Assembly: GCA_016713235.1 (NCBI GenBank)
Contig: JADJPN010000002.1
Span: forward strand, 1 to 64,000
Direction of reading: 5' to 3'
Source of the DNA: Hyphomicrobiales bacterium
Lineage (GTDB): Bacteria; Pseudomonadota; Alphaproteobacteria; Rhizobiales; Xanthobacteraceae
Length of the DNA stretch: 64,000 bases
The translations under genes and the position numbers were made by a program. The notes under the pieces are model-generated. The model made no database searches and was not told the DNA's origin. It saw nothing but the letters and a program-made list of their open reading frames with translations. Position 1 is the stretch's first letter. Each line of letters starts with the position of its first letter. Of this stretch, positions 28,599 through 38,961 are shown one piece after another.

Positions 28599-29771
28599 AT
28601 GAACGAGATCGTCGTTCGCGAACTGGCTGACAGTTCAATCCGGGATTGGCTAGACGTTCCGCATTTCGTCTATCGCGACGACCGTCATTTCGTTCCGCGT
28701 CTCGATCTGCTTGAGCGCGCGCGAGTTTCGAAACGAAAGAATCATTTTTTCGGGCATGGCGAGGCCGCGTTTTTCGTAGCCTACAAGGATGGCCGCCCGG
28801 TTGGGCGTATCAGCGCGCAAGCCGATCAAAACTATCTCGCGCGCTATCAGGACGCGACGGGCCATTTCGGTTTCTACGACGTACCGGACGATGCGGAGGT
28901 AAGTCGCCGCTTGCTCGCGGCCGCCGCAGGCTGGCTTTCGTCTCGCGGGCTGCGGCGCGTTACCGGGCCGTTCAGCCTAACCATCAACGAAGAGTCCGGC
29001 TTGCTCGTTTCGGGCTATGACATGCCTGCGTCGGTGGCGATGCCGCACGCGGCGCCGTGGCAGCCGGCGTTGCTGGAACGCGCAGGCTTTCGAGGTATTC
29101 GGGATTTGCTCGGATTTCGTTTTAAGCCCGGGAGCCTTTCCGACACCGCGTTCTGGCAGCTAATGAAGATCGCACGGAAAACGAGCTTCAATGCGCGGAT
29201 CACGATCCGGGATATGAATAAGCGGAACTTCGACGAAGAAATTCGAACGATCGTCGATATCTTCAACGAAGGATCGCGGAATAGCTGGGGCGCTGTTCCG
29301 CTCACGGCAGAAGAGCTGAGCGGGGCGATCGGCGATTATCGCCTGTTCTTCCGCAAGAATTACGCGAAATTCATCTGCATCGACGGAAAGCCGGAAGGCT
29401 TCATTTTCTGGCCGCCCAATCTCGTCGAGATCACCGCGAAGTTCGGCGGGAAGCTGTTCCCGCTCAACTGGGCGCGGCTTCTTTATGCGTTTGCGTTTGA
29501 AAAATTCCGTTCCGGCCGCATGCCACTGCTTGGCATTAGAACTGCCGCGCATAGCCGCTGGCGAAGTTTCGTTCTGTTTGCGCTGCTGTTCGAGCATTGG
29601 CTGAAGGATCTCGCGCGCTACGATCTCGACTGGATGGAGCTTGCCTGGATCGTGGAATCCAACAGGATTCTGGTCGATATGCTGCGCGAGTCGCTCGGGC
29701 CGCCGGTGCGGGTCTACCGGGTCTATGAGGCATCGGTCGAGCATTTGCTCGCGCCAGGGGGGTCTGCATAG
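28599..29771 (+). CDS. GNAT-like acetyltransferase-fold protein, function unknown
   Basis: 390-residue cytoplasmic protein, intact. The N-terminal half looks like a GNAT domain (FFVAYKDGRPVGRISAQADQ, GHFGFYDVPDDAEVSRRLLA, GLRRVTGPFSLTINEESGLL). The C-terminal half resembles the second GNAT-like lobe of large acyltransferase-like proteins (ELAWIVESNRILVDML, close to the WILEDNxxM stretch of the family). No catalytic residue can be named with certainty. It starts directly after the barrel-gene terminator, so it has its own promoter or relies on read-through. This is the first intact gene to the right of the decayed region. Confidence 0.6.
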   Translation: MNEIVVRELADSSIRDWLDVPHFVYRDDRHFVPRLDLLERARVSKRKNHFFGHGEAAFFVAYKDGRPVGRISAQADQNYLARYQDATGHFGFYDVPDDAEVSRRLLAAAAGWLSSRGLRRVTGPFSLTINEESGLLVSGYDMPASVAMPHAAPWQPALLERAGFRGIRDLLGFRFKPGSLSDTAFWQLMKIARKTSFNARITIRDMNKRNFDEEIRTIVDIFNEGSRNSWGAVPLTAEELSGAIGDYRLFFRKNYAKFICIDGKPEGFIFWPPNLVEITAKFGGKLFPLNWARLLYAFAFEKFRSGRMPLLGIRTAAHSRWRSFVLFALLFEHWLKDLARYDLDWMELAWIVESNRILVDMLRESLGPPVRVYRVYEASVEHLLAPGGSA

Positions 29772-29858
29772 ACGTTCGCGTAACGTGTTTTCTTCCATGA
29801 AAGTGGCCTGTGCGCTTGCGGTTGACGGGAGGTATCGGAAATCCCTAAGTCCTTTCCC

Positions 29859-30566
29859 ATGTGGAGCGTCGCAGCCCTGTATCGTTTTCAAGCCGTCTCC
29901 GACCCGGAAGGGTTGGCGGCGGCTTTGCGCATCGCATGCGATGAGAACGCGATCTGCGGAACGCTGATTGTAGCGCGCGAAGGCATCAACGGAACGATTG
30001 CTGCCGCTGGCGATGTGCAGATGGAGAATATTCTAAATCTTATCCGCGTGCATTTCGATGCGCTCGAGCTCAAAGCATCAGGCGCAGCGGAAAAGCCATT
30101 TCAGCGCATGAAGGTCAAGGTGAAGCCTGAAATCGTGACCATGCGAACGCCGCATATCGATCCAACTAAAAACGTCGGTACGTATGTGGATGCCAAAGAC
30201 TGGAATGAACTGATAGCCGATCCCGATGTCGTTATTATCGACACGCGTAATTCTTTTGAGTTTGAAAAGGGCACGTTCGAACGCGCAATCGATCCCGGCA
30301 CAGCTGCGTTCAAAGAATTCCCGGATTTCGTCGAAACGGCCTTGGATCCTAAAAAGCACAAGAAAATCGCGATGTTTTGCACCGGCGGGATCCGCTGCGA
30401 GAAAGCATCGAGCTATATGATCGCGAAGGGATTTGAGCAGGTTTACCACTTGAAGGGCGGCATCCTGAAATATCTCGAAGAGGTGCCGGAAGACCAAAGC
30501 AAGTGGCAGGGCCGCTGTTTTGTGTTCGACGAACGCGAGACCCTCGGGCACGGTTTAGCCGAGTAG
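29859..30566 (+). CDS. trhO: tRNA uridine(34) hydroxylase TrhO (rhodanese-fold)
   Basis: 235-residue rhodanese-like enzyme that hydroxylates U34 of certain tRNAs, the first step towards 5-methoxyuridine. The N-terminal domain carries CGTLIVAREGINGTIAA (about residues 33-49). The rhodanese domain contains VVIIDTRNSFEFEKGTF and the active-site loop FCTGGIRCEKAS with the catalytic cysteine of the CTGGIRC motif (about 172-178), then YHLKGGILKYLEEV. It is slightly shorter than the E. coli protein because the C-terminal Cys-rich extension is missing, as in other alphaproteobacteria. Confidence 0.9.
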   Translation: MWSVAALYRFQAVSDPEGLAAALRIACDENAICGTLIVAREGINGTIAAAGDVQMENILNLIRVHFDALELKASGAAEKPFQRMKVKVKPEIVTMRTPHIDPTKNVGTYVDAKDWNELIADPDVVIIDTRNSFEFEKGTFERAIDPGTAAFKEFPDFVETALDPKKHKKIAMFCTGGIRCEKASSYMIAKGFEQVYHLKGGILKYLEEVPEDQSKWQGRCFVFDERETLGHGLAE

Positions 30567-30859
30567 CAAGGATCTCAAGGCAGTCGATCAATTCGAGACT
30601 GCCAGAATTTTGCCGATTGAGCTTGCGCGAGATGAAGCGCGCGCGCTTTCAGTGGGCCGCTTTCGCCCGGCGTCACGTTGTTTTCGGCTTTAATTCGTAA
30701 GAACTCCGGAAAATATGATGAGGAGTGTGGGGGAAATCGTCCGCGTGAAGGCAACCAGTGCCATGGCCTCGAGCAGGAAGAATCTCGCCTCGATCGTGCC
30801 GCCAGATGTCTTTCAGGCAGATATGTTTCTCATGATATTGTCTAGCTAGAAGTATAGTT

Positions 30860-32695
30860 CTATCCGCCGCGATTATTATATGGCGCTTCATTGGGCGTCG
30901 GATGTTCGACGGGCAGTCGCGCGATGCGGGCGAGATGACTCTTGAGGGTTGCGATTTTGTCCGGCGACCAGTGGCGCACATCCGTTACCGCGAGCCATGC
31001 ATCGACGTAATGCTCCGGCGCATAAACGTGGCCGACCCCCATTGGGGTCGTGGTTGAAAATGCCATATCGGCCGCCAGTTGCAGCATCGTCACGAGTGGA
31101 TACCAGTGTAGCTCATGCGATACGTCGGAGCCGCGCGGTGCATTCATCCAATCAGGACTGCGAAATGCATATCGATATCCGAACAAAGCGATCGCGTCGC
31201 TCGCATATTGTAGATAGACGACTCGCAGCGGCCCCCATGGGGCACTATTCGGTATTGCCGGACCATTCTGGTTCATGAAACGGACGATGCGGCTATCACG
31301 AAAAGTAGGCCGCCAGGCAGGCGAATCCGCATTGCGGTTGGCCGTCACGCTTTGCCGGATGCGGTTCGAAAACGGTGGTCCACTCCACACGGCCCCTTGA
31401 ATAGGATCGCCGATCGTCTCGAAAAGCTCGATCGACTTTTCGGAGTTGAATGAGCCAAGACTCAAGCCGTGCAGATAGAGTTTGGGGCGCTCGTCCTTTG
31501 GTAGCGTGGTCCAGAACTTATAGATTGCCGCGAATAGCGCGCGTGCGGATTCATCGCCGTATTCGGGTTGAACCAGCAGCGACAGCGGGCTGCTCAAGTA
31601 CGAGTACTGCACCGCTACACTCGCGATGTTGCCGTCGTGAAGATACTCAACGGGACCCATCGCGGACGGATCGATCCAGCCTGTGCCTGTGGGTGTGATC
31701 ACAACGAGAACCGAACGCTCGAAGCCTCCTTGCCGCTTCAATTCATCGAGCGCCAGTGCCGCGCGTTGCGCCGCGGTTTCGGCCCCGCGCAAGCCAACAT
31801 AAACCCGGATCGGCTGGCGAGCAGGGCGACCGGTGAACGCGGCGATCTCTTGCGCTGACGGGCTGGACGCCACGAACTCGCGGCCGGCACGTCCCAGTTC
31901 TTCCCATCGCACGAGTGAAGCAACGCTTCCCGTTTTGCTGGCTTCGGTTGGTCTAGGGCTATCGGGTTCGATCAATGCGTCGAACCGGCGATAGGACGAA
32001 TCGAGTGCGCTCAGTATGGAATGGAACAAAAGATTGTTGCCGATTGACCAGAAGAAGATCGCGGTCAGTGCGATCGCAATTACATTGGCAATACGCCGCG
32101 GGATAAATATGCGAATGAGCTCGGTTAGATAACGCGTGACTATCAGGAACAGCCGGGTGAGCAGCAACAGAACGAAGAACGCCAGCAAGGCAACGATAGA
32201 GAGTTTTATCGGATGCGCGGTATCTACCGGCGTCATGTTCATGGCGCTCCGGATCGAATTCTGCCATGCCGCGCTCATTGCAAGACAATAGAGTGCGATG
32301 CCAGCGCCAGCTGCCGTGACTACACAGTTGACCACGAAACGGGTGTGCGTCGATGGTTCGGGGAGTTCGAGATAGCGCCAGAGCCAGCGCCAGAACACGC
32401 CGAGCGCATACCCTACTCCTAAGCAAGCGCCGGCAAGAACGCCCTGCATAAAGTAGGTTCGTGGAATCAACGTCGGCGTCAGCGATGCGGCGAAGAACAG
32501 GAAGCCCAGGGCAAGTCCGACACCAGACAGGGAGCGCAACCAGGTTCGCGTATTATTCAGAACCCAGACAGCACTTATGCTGAATGGACTACTTGGTTTT
32601 TTGCTTTTGGATTTAGACTTGGGACGATTCACGGTATCGGACTTCGCGTTGATACTGGGATGTGAAATTTGCCGCGTTTCGAAAGCTTCCGCCAA
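30860..32695 (-). CDS. Membrane alpha/beta-hydrolase-family protein (PF10081-type)
   Basis: 611 residues. After a basic, Ser/Lys-rich N-terminus come about five transmembrane helices (about 58-260). A C-terminal cytoplasmic or periplasmic alpha/beta hydrolase domain follows (from about 285: RVYVGLRGAETAAQRAALAL). The probable nucleophile elbow is LYLHGLSLGSFNSE (GLSLG, about residues 418-423). The late histidine candidates lie in ELHWYPLVTM and GVGHVYAPEHYVDAW. The family is widespread but its substrate is unknown. It is monocistronic, with about 300 bases of featureless DNA on its 3' side. Confidence 0.75.
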   Translation of the reverse strand: MAEAFETRQISHPSINAKSDTVNRPKSKSKSKKPSSPFSISAVWVLNNTRTWLRSLSGVGLALGFLFFAASLTPTLIPRTYFMQGVLAGACLGVGYALGVFWRWLWRYLELPEPSTHTRFVVNCVVTAAGAGIALYCLAMSAAWQNSIRSAMNMTPVDTAHPIKLSIVALLAFFVLLLLTRLFLIVTRYLTELIRIFIPRRIANVIAIALTAIFFWSIGNNLLFHSILSALDSSYRRFDALIEPDSPRPTEASKTGSVASLVRWEELGRAGREFVASSPSAQEIAAFTGRPARQPIRVYVGLRGAETAAQRAALALDELKRQGGFERSVLVVITPTGTGWIDPSAMGPVEYLHDGNIASVAVQYSYLSSPLSLLVQPEYGDESARALFAAIYKFWTTLPKDERPKLYLHGLSLGSFNSEKSIELFETIGDPIQGAVWSGPPFSNRIRQSVTANRNADSPAWRPTFRDSRIVRFMNQNGPAIPNSAPWGPLRVVYLQYASDAIALFGYRYAFRSPDWMNAPRGSDVSHELHWYPLVTMLQLAADMAFSTTTPMGVGHVYAPEHYVDAWLAVTDVRHWSPDKIATLKSHLARIARLPVEHPTPNEAPYNNRGG

Positions 32696-33347
32696 TGATT
32701 ATAGCATGCCGCGCAGACTAAGATTTAGACCAGCTTCTGGCCAAAGCTACTATGTTTTCAATGCTTTTGGTTGATGCATTAATGGCCTACTACTGATTTG
32801 CGCAAATAGTGCTTCTGTCCAGTATGCCAAGGCTAGCGAGCACGGCGGGATCGAGCGAGCTGTCGGTATTGCTTTTTACGATCGCAAGGGGCCATCGTAA
32901 TTATCGTAATTAAAGCAGGCTCAGAGAGACCAAACCGCTCAGAGGTGACGCGGATACCGCGCAGCCAGCGCAAGCGGCTGTTCAATCAGGCGGCGCATAG
33001 TAGGCTAGGGCACTTCGTCGAAGTATTTGTCCGGCTAGGCGATGAAGCTTGCGCTCTGATGTGTGACGCTGAAGGGATCTTAGATGAAGAGTCCTAGAAG
33101 TGACTGAAACTGTGACCTTCTGCGTGGGCCACCGCACGCCGCCGCGATAAATTTCCGGATACTGCTTCGAGCGCACGGTAAAGGCGGTGGCACGTAAGGC
33201 GCGAAGCGAGCCGCAAGAGTCAGCTGTTCGTTCGTTAATTGGGAGATAAAGAGCCCCAGAGACGAGATATTTCCGATACAGTATAACAAAGCTGCACATA
33301 TTCCTGCCGTAAATGACTTTCTGCAGAATCTCCTGTAAGCAGACGCC
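32696..33347. other. Intergenic region, 652 bases, no gene recognised
   Basis: Separates the divergent membrane hydrolase and the metal-efflux operon. Open frames here have no family similarity and poor start sites. Promoters for both sides must lie here, but no operator of a known metal regulator (CueR or CsoR type) could be identified by eye. Confidence 0.5.
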
Positions 33348-33749
33348 GTGCAGAAGCTGGCTTTCATTTTCTTGTTTATGGTTGCGGCGTTCCTGTTTGG
33401 AGCGCCTGCGGACGCTTTTGCGCACCAGAGCCATCACCGCGCCTCACAGGCTACCAATGCAGCGTTAACCGAAATGGCCGCAGTTGATGCAGCTCCGGAA
33501 AGCACCCTGCATTTCGGGCAAGCCGTAAGCGCGGCGGAGGATGTTCGCACGGGCAAGTGCCCGCACGGGCATGGCCTGCATGGTGATGGCTGCTGCGCTT
33601 GCGGCGGTCCTGCCTCGGCGGCGATCGATGTCGGCGCCGAAGACTCTCACAGGCTACCCCCTTCAAGGTTGAGCGGAGAAAGCATTGCGCCCGGCTTTAT
33701 TCGCGACGCTGTTTCCGACCTGACGCGACCTCCAAAAACCTTCGCTTGA
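33348..33749 (+). CDS. Small secreted His/Cys-rich protein at the head of the metal-efflux operon
   Basis: 133 residues with a signal peptide (about 1-25, FLFMVAAFLFGAPADAFA) and likely metal-binding clusters: AHQSHHRAS after the cleavage site, and CPHGHGLHGDGCCACGG near 95. It resembles the small cysteine/histidine-rich proteins found before CusBA-type genes in rhizobia. It starts with GTG; an ATG 10 codons later would cut the signal peptide. Located 65 bases before the adaptor gene on the same strand. Role in metal sensing or scavenging is inferred from composition and position. Confidence 0.6.
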   Translation: MQKLAFIFLFMVAAFLFGAPADAFAHQSHHRASQATNAALTEMAAVDAAPESTLHFGQAVSAAEDVRTGKCPHGHGLHGDGCCACGGPASAAIDVGAEDSHRLPPSRLSGESIAPGFIRDAVSDLTRPPKTFA

Positions 33750-33814
33750 TCGCTGTACGGCCTCGCGCATCTGCGCCTTGAGGCTGGTCCGTTCATTTTG
33801 CGAAGGATTCCGTC

Positions 33815-35450
33815 ATGCGAGTGCGTCTCGCGCTATCTGCTACCGTTCTGACATTGCTTCTTCTCGCTGCGCCGCTTCGCGCGCATGAGGGGCACAGCCA
33901 CAATGACGCACCGCAAGTTGCGGTGACGTCCACGCCGCGCGGTGAAGCGCATTCGGCCGATTTTGAAATAGTTGCACTGCTTCGCGACAGTGCGCTGCTG
34001 ATTTATCTCGACCGCTTTGCGACGAATGAACCGATCGAGGGGGCGACCATTGAGATCGATACGCCCGCGGGCCTGCAAACTGCCGAAGCGGCTGGCGCGG
34101 GTCTTTATCGGCTCGCTGCGCCTTGGGCCAAAGGCGCCGCGCAGTACGATCTGATTTTCACGGTTACGCACGGCGACAAGGTCGACATATTGCCGCTCTC
34201 AATTGCCCGTTGCCCCGCCAGCCGCGGAACAGGCTGGCGGCAGCCGAATTTCTCTCTGGATGGCACTCGCCGTTTCCTTGTTCGCTGCGATCGTAGCATT
34301 CGGAGCGGGCGTGGTGGCGGCGCGTCGTTATCCCCGGGCGCTGCTGGCAAAATCGCTTGTGCTTGCCGGACTTTTCCTCGCGACGTTCGCGGGTCCGGCA
34401 CTATCTGATGAGGGCCACGATCATGGCGACGAGAAGGAAGTGCAAGTCACGCGCGACATTGCGCAGCGGCTTCCGGACGGCAGTATCTTTGTGCCGAAAC
34501 CGGTACAGCGTATCCTGTCCGTGCGGACCACGATTACCGCTGCCGGCGAGCACGCGAAAACTATCGAATTGCCGGGGCGCGTAATTCCGGACGCGAACGC
34601 TAGCGGGTATGTGCAGTCGAATTTGGCCGGCAGACTGATGCCGCCGCTTACCGGCTTTCCTGCGCTTGGCTCCCGTGTCGAAAAGGGTCAGGTGCTCGCT
34701 TACGTCGAGCCGCCGATCCAGGCGATCGACGCCTCCGACATGAAGCAGAAGGAAGGCGAAATTCTTCAACAGATGGCAATCGTCGAGCGCCGTGTCGCGC
34801 GTTTCGAGAAGCTCGTCGAAAGTAACGCGGTGCCGCGTGCGCAGCTCGAAGATGCGCGGACCGAACTGCAAAGCCTGAGAGAAAGAAAGGCAGCGCTCGA
34901 CAGAATTCGGCGCGAGCCGGAAGAGCTGGTCGCGCCGGTGAGTGGTGTGATCGCCGAGGCCAACACCATCGCGGGACAATTGACGCAACCCAATACGGTT
35001 GTCTTTCAGATCATCGATCCTTCGCGTCTTTGGGTCGAGGCGCTCAGCTTCGATGCGATCCCCGCCGTGACGCAGGCGTCGGCGCGGAACGATGCAGGCA
35101 TTGCGATCACGCTCGCATTCCGTGGCAGCGGCGCGGTGCTCCGCAACCAATCCATTCCGATGCACTTCGCGGTTGAAAACAAAGCCGAAGGCGTGTGGGC
35201 CGGACAGTTCGTGACGGTTCTTGTCGCGCTGCCCACGCGCCGTAGCGGCATTGCTTTGCCGCGTGCGGCGGTTGTCCGCGCTTCGAACGGACAGCATGTT
35301 GTTTTCGAGCACATCAGCGCCGAGCGTTTCCGTGCGCGCGAAGTGCGCGTTGAGCCGCTGGACGCTAAGCATGTGCTGATTACGGCCGGGCTCGAAGATC
35401 GTACCAGAGTGGCCGTGTCCGGCGCCGAACTGATCGAACAGGTCCGCTGA
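33815..35450 (+). pseudogene. Heavy-metal RND efflux periplasmic adaptor with His-rich N-terminal extension, one frameshift
   Basis: Periplasmic adaptor (CusB/CzcB class) linking the RND pump to an outer-membrane channel. The first frame gives a signal peptide, a His-rich HEGHSHNDAP segment and a beta-rich domain up to VDILPLS (about residue 128). The second frame (from 34203) gives a membrane helix (ISLWMALAVSLFAAIVAFGA), a second His-rich site EGHDHGDEKE, and the adaptor core: lipoyl/barrel-sandwich halves (VQSNLAGRLMPPLTGFPALG, ELVAPVSGVIAEANTIAGQL) around a coiled-coil hairpin (about 34740-34920). Related proteins have both parts in one chain, so a single base was lost or gained near 34203. 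A TTG at 34203 could start the second half alone, with the helix serving as an uncleaved anchor. Confidence 0.75.
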
Positions 35451-35453
35451 GCC

Positions 35454-38400
35454 ATGTTTACGTTTCTGGTCAGCCGTTCACTGAAGAACCGGGTGCTGGT
35501 ACTTGCTATCGCCGTTGCGCTGATGGCTTACGGCGCGTTCGCGGTTACGCAGCTTCCGGTCGATGTCCTTCCGGACCTCAATCGCTCTACCGTTTCGATC
35601 ATGACCGAGGCGGAGGGTTATGCGCCGCAGGAAGTCGAGCAGCTCATTACGTTTCCGATCGAGACGCAGATGAACGGTCTGCCGGGTGTGACGCGCGTCC
35701 GTTCGGTTTCCGGAGTTGGTCTTTCAATCGTTTATGTGGAGTTCGACTGGGGCGCTGAAATCTATCGCAGCCGTCAGCAGGTGAACGAGCGCCTCGCGCT
35801 CGCAGTGCCGCAGTTGCCGCCCAACATCGCGCCGCAGCTAGGCGCTATCAGTTCGCTGATGGGGCAAATTCTGATGATCGCGGTCACCAATCCTGAGATT
35901 TCGGCAATGGAGCTCCGCGAGATCGCCGACTTCACCATTCGCCCGCGGCTGCTGACAATCCTAGGCGTTGCGCAAGTCATTCCAATGGGCGGAGAGGTTC
36001 GGCAGTTCCGTGTGTCACCAAACTCGGCGGCGTTGCGCTCTTTCAATGTCTCTCCTGAGCAAATCGAACGCTCACTCACATCGTTCGGCGTAAACGTCGG
36101 CGGCGGGTTTACCGATCAAAGCGCGCGCGAGTATCTCATTCGCGGAATCGGGCGGAGTACGAGCCTCGAGGACCTGCGAAACCTCGTCGTGACTTCCGAT
36201 AGTAACGGGCCGATATACCTGCGACAGCTTGCGGCGGTCGAATTCGCCCCCCGCGTAAAACGGGGTGATGCGGGCTATATGGGCCGGCCGGCCGTCATTG
36301 TGTCCATCGAGAAACAGCCCAATGTGGACACGATCCGTCTCACCCGTGAGGTCGAGGCCGCGCTGAAACAGATCGCGGGTGGGCTCCCGCAGGGCACGAA
36401 GCTCGATCAGGTCATCTTCCGGCAGGCCGACTTCATTTCGACTTCGATCCGCAATGTGCAGATCGTGCTCCTTGAGGCGATCGCCGTCGTAGCGATCGTC
36501 CTGTTCCTGTTCTTGCAGAATTGGCGGACGACCGCGATCTCGCTGACGGCCATTCCGGTGTCGATCCTGATCACCGCGCTGGTGTTTTACTACGCCGGGC
36601 TTTCGATCAACACGATGACGCTTGGCGGCATCGCGATCGCAATCGGGGAGTTGGTGGACGATGCTGTGGTCGACGTCGAGAATATCTTCCGGCGCCTACG
36701 CGAGAATGCTGCGAGCGCGGAACCACGCAGTGTTTTCGATGTTGTCGTGAGTGCAAGCCAGGAGGTTCGCTCCGGTATCGTCTATGCGACCGCGGTCATC
36801 ATCATGGTTTTCATTCCATTGTTTGCGTTGTCCGGCATAGAGGGGCGGCTCTTCGTGCCGCTCGGGCAGGCTTACATTATCTCGATCCTTGCAAGCCTGT
36901 TCGTGTCGATCACGCTCACGCCGGTCATGGCGTACTACATGTTGCCCGGCATGAAGGCAAGGCATGAGCGCGAAGGGCGCTTGGTGCGGTTCCTGAAAGA
37001 AAAGAACCGGGCGTTGCTTCAGTTTGCTTTCCAAAGGCAACCGATAGCGATGTTGGCCGCGGCGCTTCTGGTTATCGTGGCTATCGGTGGCGTGGTTGCA
37101 CTGCCTCGGACCTTCCTGCCGTCCTTCAATGAAGGCACGTTCACGGTAAACATGTCGTTTGCACCTGGGATTTCGCTCGCTGAATCGAGCCGCGTCGGCG
37201 CACTGGCCGAGCGCATGGTTCTGGAAATTCCCGGTGTGAAAACGGTAGGCCGTCGCACCGGCCGCGCAGAGCTCGACGAGCATGCGGAAGGCGTCAATGT
37301 GTCCGACATCGAAGTCGAGATGATCCGCGGCGTCAGCAAAGAGGAAATCGCAGCAGAAATTCGCGCGAGGCTAGCGCTATTGCCGGTCACGGTGAATATT
37401 GGACAACCGATCTCGCATCGTCTCGACCACATGCTTTCCGGCGTTCGTGCGGAAATCGTGGTCAAGATATTCGGCGACGATCTCGACAGCCTTCGCCGCT
37501 CGGCGGAGGAGTTGCGAACCAAGCTCGCAAATGTTGGCGGGTTACGCGATTTGCAGATCGAGCGGCAGACACTGATCCCGCACCTCGAAGTCCGCGTGGA
37601 TTACCGCAAGGCAGCGCTTTACGGCGTGCAGCCGGCAGCGGTGGTGGAGCAGATCAGTCGTCTTTCGAGCGGCCGCGTCGTTTCGCGCGTTGTCGATGGT
37701 TACCGGCGCTTCGATGTCGTCATGCGCCTTCCGGACCAGAGTAGAACGACGCAAGGACTTGGCGACTATCTGGTGCAGACGCCGACCGGATGGATACCTG
37801 CGCGGCAGATCGCGGATATCCGTGAAACCGACGGTCCGAACCAGGTTTTGCGCGAGAACGGGCGGCGCAGGATCGCGGTGTTCGCGAATACAGATGGCTC
37901 GGATGTAGCGACGATTGCTACCGCGATTCAACGGCAGATTGATTCGATGAAGCTGCCGACGGCTTCCTATGCTGTCCTCGAAGGTAATTATCAGGCACAA
38001 CGCAGTGCGAGCAGAACGATCGGGACGCTGTCTCTCGTCTCTCTGCTGCTGATCTTCGCGCTGCTCTACAGTCGCTATCGTTCCGCAATACTCTCCTTGA
38101 TCATCATGGGCAGCGTTCCGTTCGCATTGGTTGGCAGTGTCGCGGCGTTGTGGATCGCCGGACTACCGCTATCCGTCGCTTCGATGATCGGTTTTGTTAC
38201 GCTAACAGGCATAGCGACACGAAACGGCATTCTGAAAATAAGTCATTACATCAATCTATCGCTGCGCGAAGGCGTTCCGTTTGGGAGTGAGCTCGTCATT
38301 CGCGGGTCGCTGGACCGGCTCACGCCGGTGCTGATGACGGCGCTGGCGGCAGGCGTTGCGCTCGTGCCGCTACTGATCGATGCGCATGCGCCAGGCAAAG

Positions 38401-38570
38401 AGATTTTGCATCCGGTGGCGGTGACAATCTTTGGCGGTCTCATCAGTGCCACGTTGCTAGATGCTGTTCTCACGCCCGTTCTATTCCTTCGCTACGGTAA
38501 AGGATCACTTGAGCGGCTTCGCAGTGAGAAAGCCGGGCAGGGTAGTGCTCAACATTCGGAAGCTTATTAA
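35454..38570 (+). CDS. Heavy-metal efflux RND pump (CusA/CzcA family)
   Basis: Intact 1038-residue inner-membrane pump with 12 transmembrane helices. The family opening VLVLAIAVALMAYGAFAVTQ is followed by LPVDVLPDLNRSTVSIMTEA. Helix 4 carries GELVDDAVVDVENIFRRL, the HME signature with paired acidic residues for proton coupling. FLPSFNEGTFTVNMSF marks the second periplasmic half. The ATG lies 3 bases after the adaptor stop. Heavy-metal class is well supported; whether the substrate is monovalent (Cu, Ag) or divalent (Zn, Co, Cd, Ni) is not, since the periplasmic methionine triad of CusA could not be confirmed. The His-rich partner proteins point to metal. Confidence 0.92.
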   Translation: MFTFLVSRSLKNRVLVLAIAVALMAYGAFAVTQLPVDVLPDLNRSTVSIMTEAEGYAPQEVEQLITFPIETQMNGLPGVTRVRSVSGVGLSIVYVEFDWGAEIYRSRQQVNERLALAVPQLPPNIAPQLGAISSLMGQILMIAVTNPEISAMELREIADFTIRPRLLTILGVAQVIPMGGEVRQFRVSPNSAALRSFNVSPEQIERSLTSFGVNVGGGFTDQSAREYLIRGIGRSTSLEDLRNLVVTSDSNGPIYLRQLAAVEFAPRVKRGDAGYMGRPAVIVSIEKQPNVDTIRLTREVEAALKQIAGGLPQGTKLDQVIFRQADFISTSIRNVQIVLLEAIAVVAIVLFLFLQNWRTTAISLTAIPVSILITALVFYYAGLSINTMTLGGIAIAIGELVDDAVVDVENIFRRLRENAASAEPRSVFDVVVSASQEVRSGIVYATAVIIMVFIPLFALSGIEGRLFVPLGQAYIISILASLFVSITLTPVMAYYMLPGMKARHEREGRLVRFLKEKNRALLQFAFQRQPIAMLAAALLVIVAIGGVVALPRTFLPSFNEGTFTVNMSFAPGISLAESSRVGALAERMVLEIPGVKTVGRRTGRAELDEHAEGVNVSDIEVEMIRGVSKEEIAAEIRARLALLPVTVNIGQPISHRLDHMLSGVRAEIVVKIFGDDLDSLRRSAEELRTKLANVGGLRDLQIERQTLIPHLEVRVDYRKAALYGVQPAAVVEQISRLSSGRVVSRVVDGYRRFDVVMRLPDQSRTTQGLGDYLVQTPTGWIPARQIADIRETDGPNQVLRENGRRRIAVFANTDGSDVATIATAIQRQIDSMKLPTASYAVLEGNYQAQRSASRTIGTLSLVSLLLIFALLYSRYRSAILSLIIMGSVPFALVGSVAALWIAGLPLSVASMIGFVTLTGIATRNGILKISHYINLSLREGVPFGSELVIRGSLDRLTPVLMTALAAGVALVPLLIDAHAPGKEILHPVAVTIFGGLISATLLDAVLTPVLFLRYGKGSLERLRSEKAGQGSAQHSEAY

Positions 38571-38584
38571 TCGAGGAGAAGAAC

Positions 38585-38950
38585 ATGAGGAAAATTGCAA
38601 TCGCCTTGTTGGGTGTGGTGGCACTGAGTGTTGCCGCAGTCGCACATGCGCCTGAGAAGGGAAAGAACGGCGGACAACAAACCGACGCCGGAAATTATCA
38701 TGCCGAAGCGGTGGTCAAGGGAAATACGATCGACGTTTTCATCACGGATCACGGCGAGAATCCCGTAGCAACAAAAGGCTTCAAGGGCATGGCGGTTCTG
38801 GTGGTCGGCGGGAAGCCGCAACGTATTACGCTCGCTCCGCGTGGCGAAAATATTCTGACCGGTACTTCTCCGGTTGAGCTCAAGGCGCCTATCCGGGGCG
38901 CCATCCAGATTACAAACGACCAGAATGAAACGGTGCAGGCGAAGTTCTAG
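38585..38950 (+). CDS. Small periplasmic protein following the RND pump
   Basis: 121 residues with a signal peptide (about 1-22, ending VAHA). The mature part is a single beta-rich domain (NYHAEAVVKGNTIDVFITDH, FKGMAVLVVGGKPQRITLAP). It starts 14 bases after the pump gene with a GAGGAGAAG ribosome-binding site, so it belongs to the operon. Related small proteins follow metal RND pumps in other Hyphomicrobiales. A CusF-like metal chaperone role is possible but CusF's Met/Trp/His ligands are not seen. Confidence 0.65.
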   Translation: MRKIAIALLGVVALSVAAVAHAPEKGKNGGQQTDAGNYHAEAVVKGNTIDVFITDHGENPVATKGFKGMAVLVVGGKPQRITLAPRGENILTGTSPVELKAPIRGAIQITNDQNETVQAKF

Positions 38951-38961
38951 GATCTTGCCGT

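Noticed and set aside
34401..35372. Long open frame antisense to the RND adaptor
   Set aside because: Shadow of the conserved adaptor core; no family similarity.
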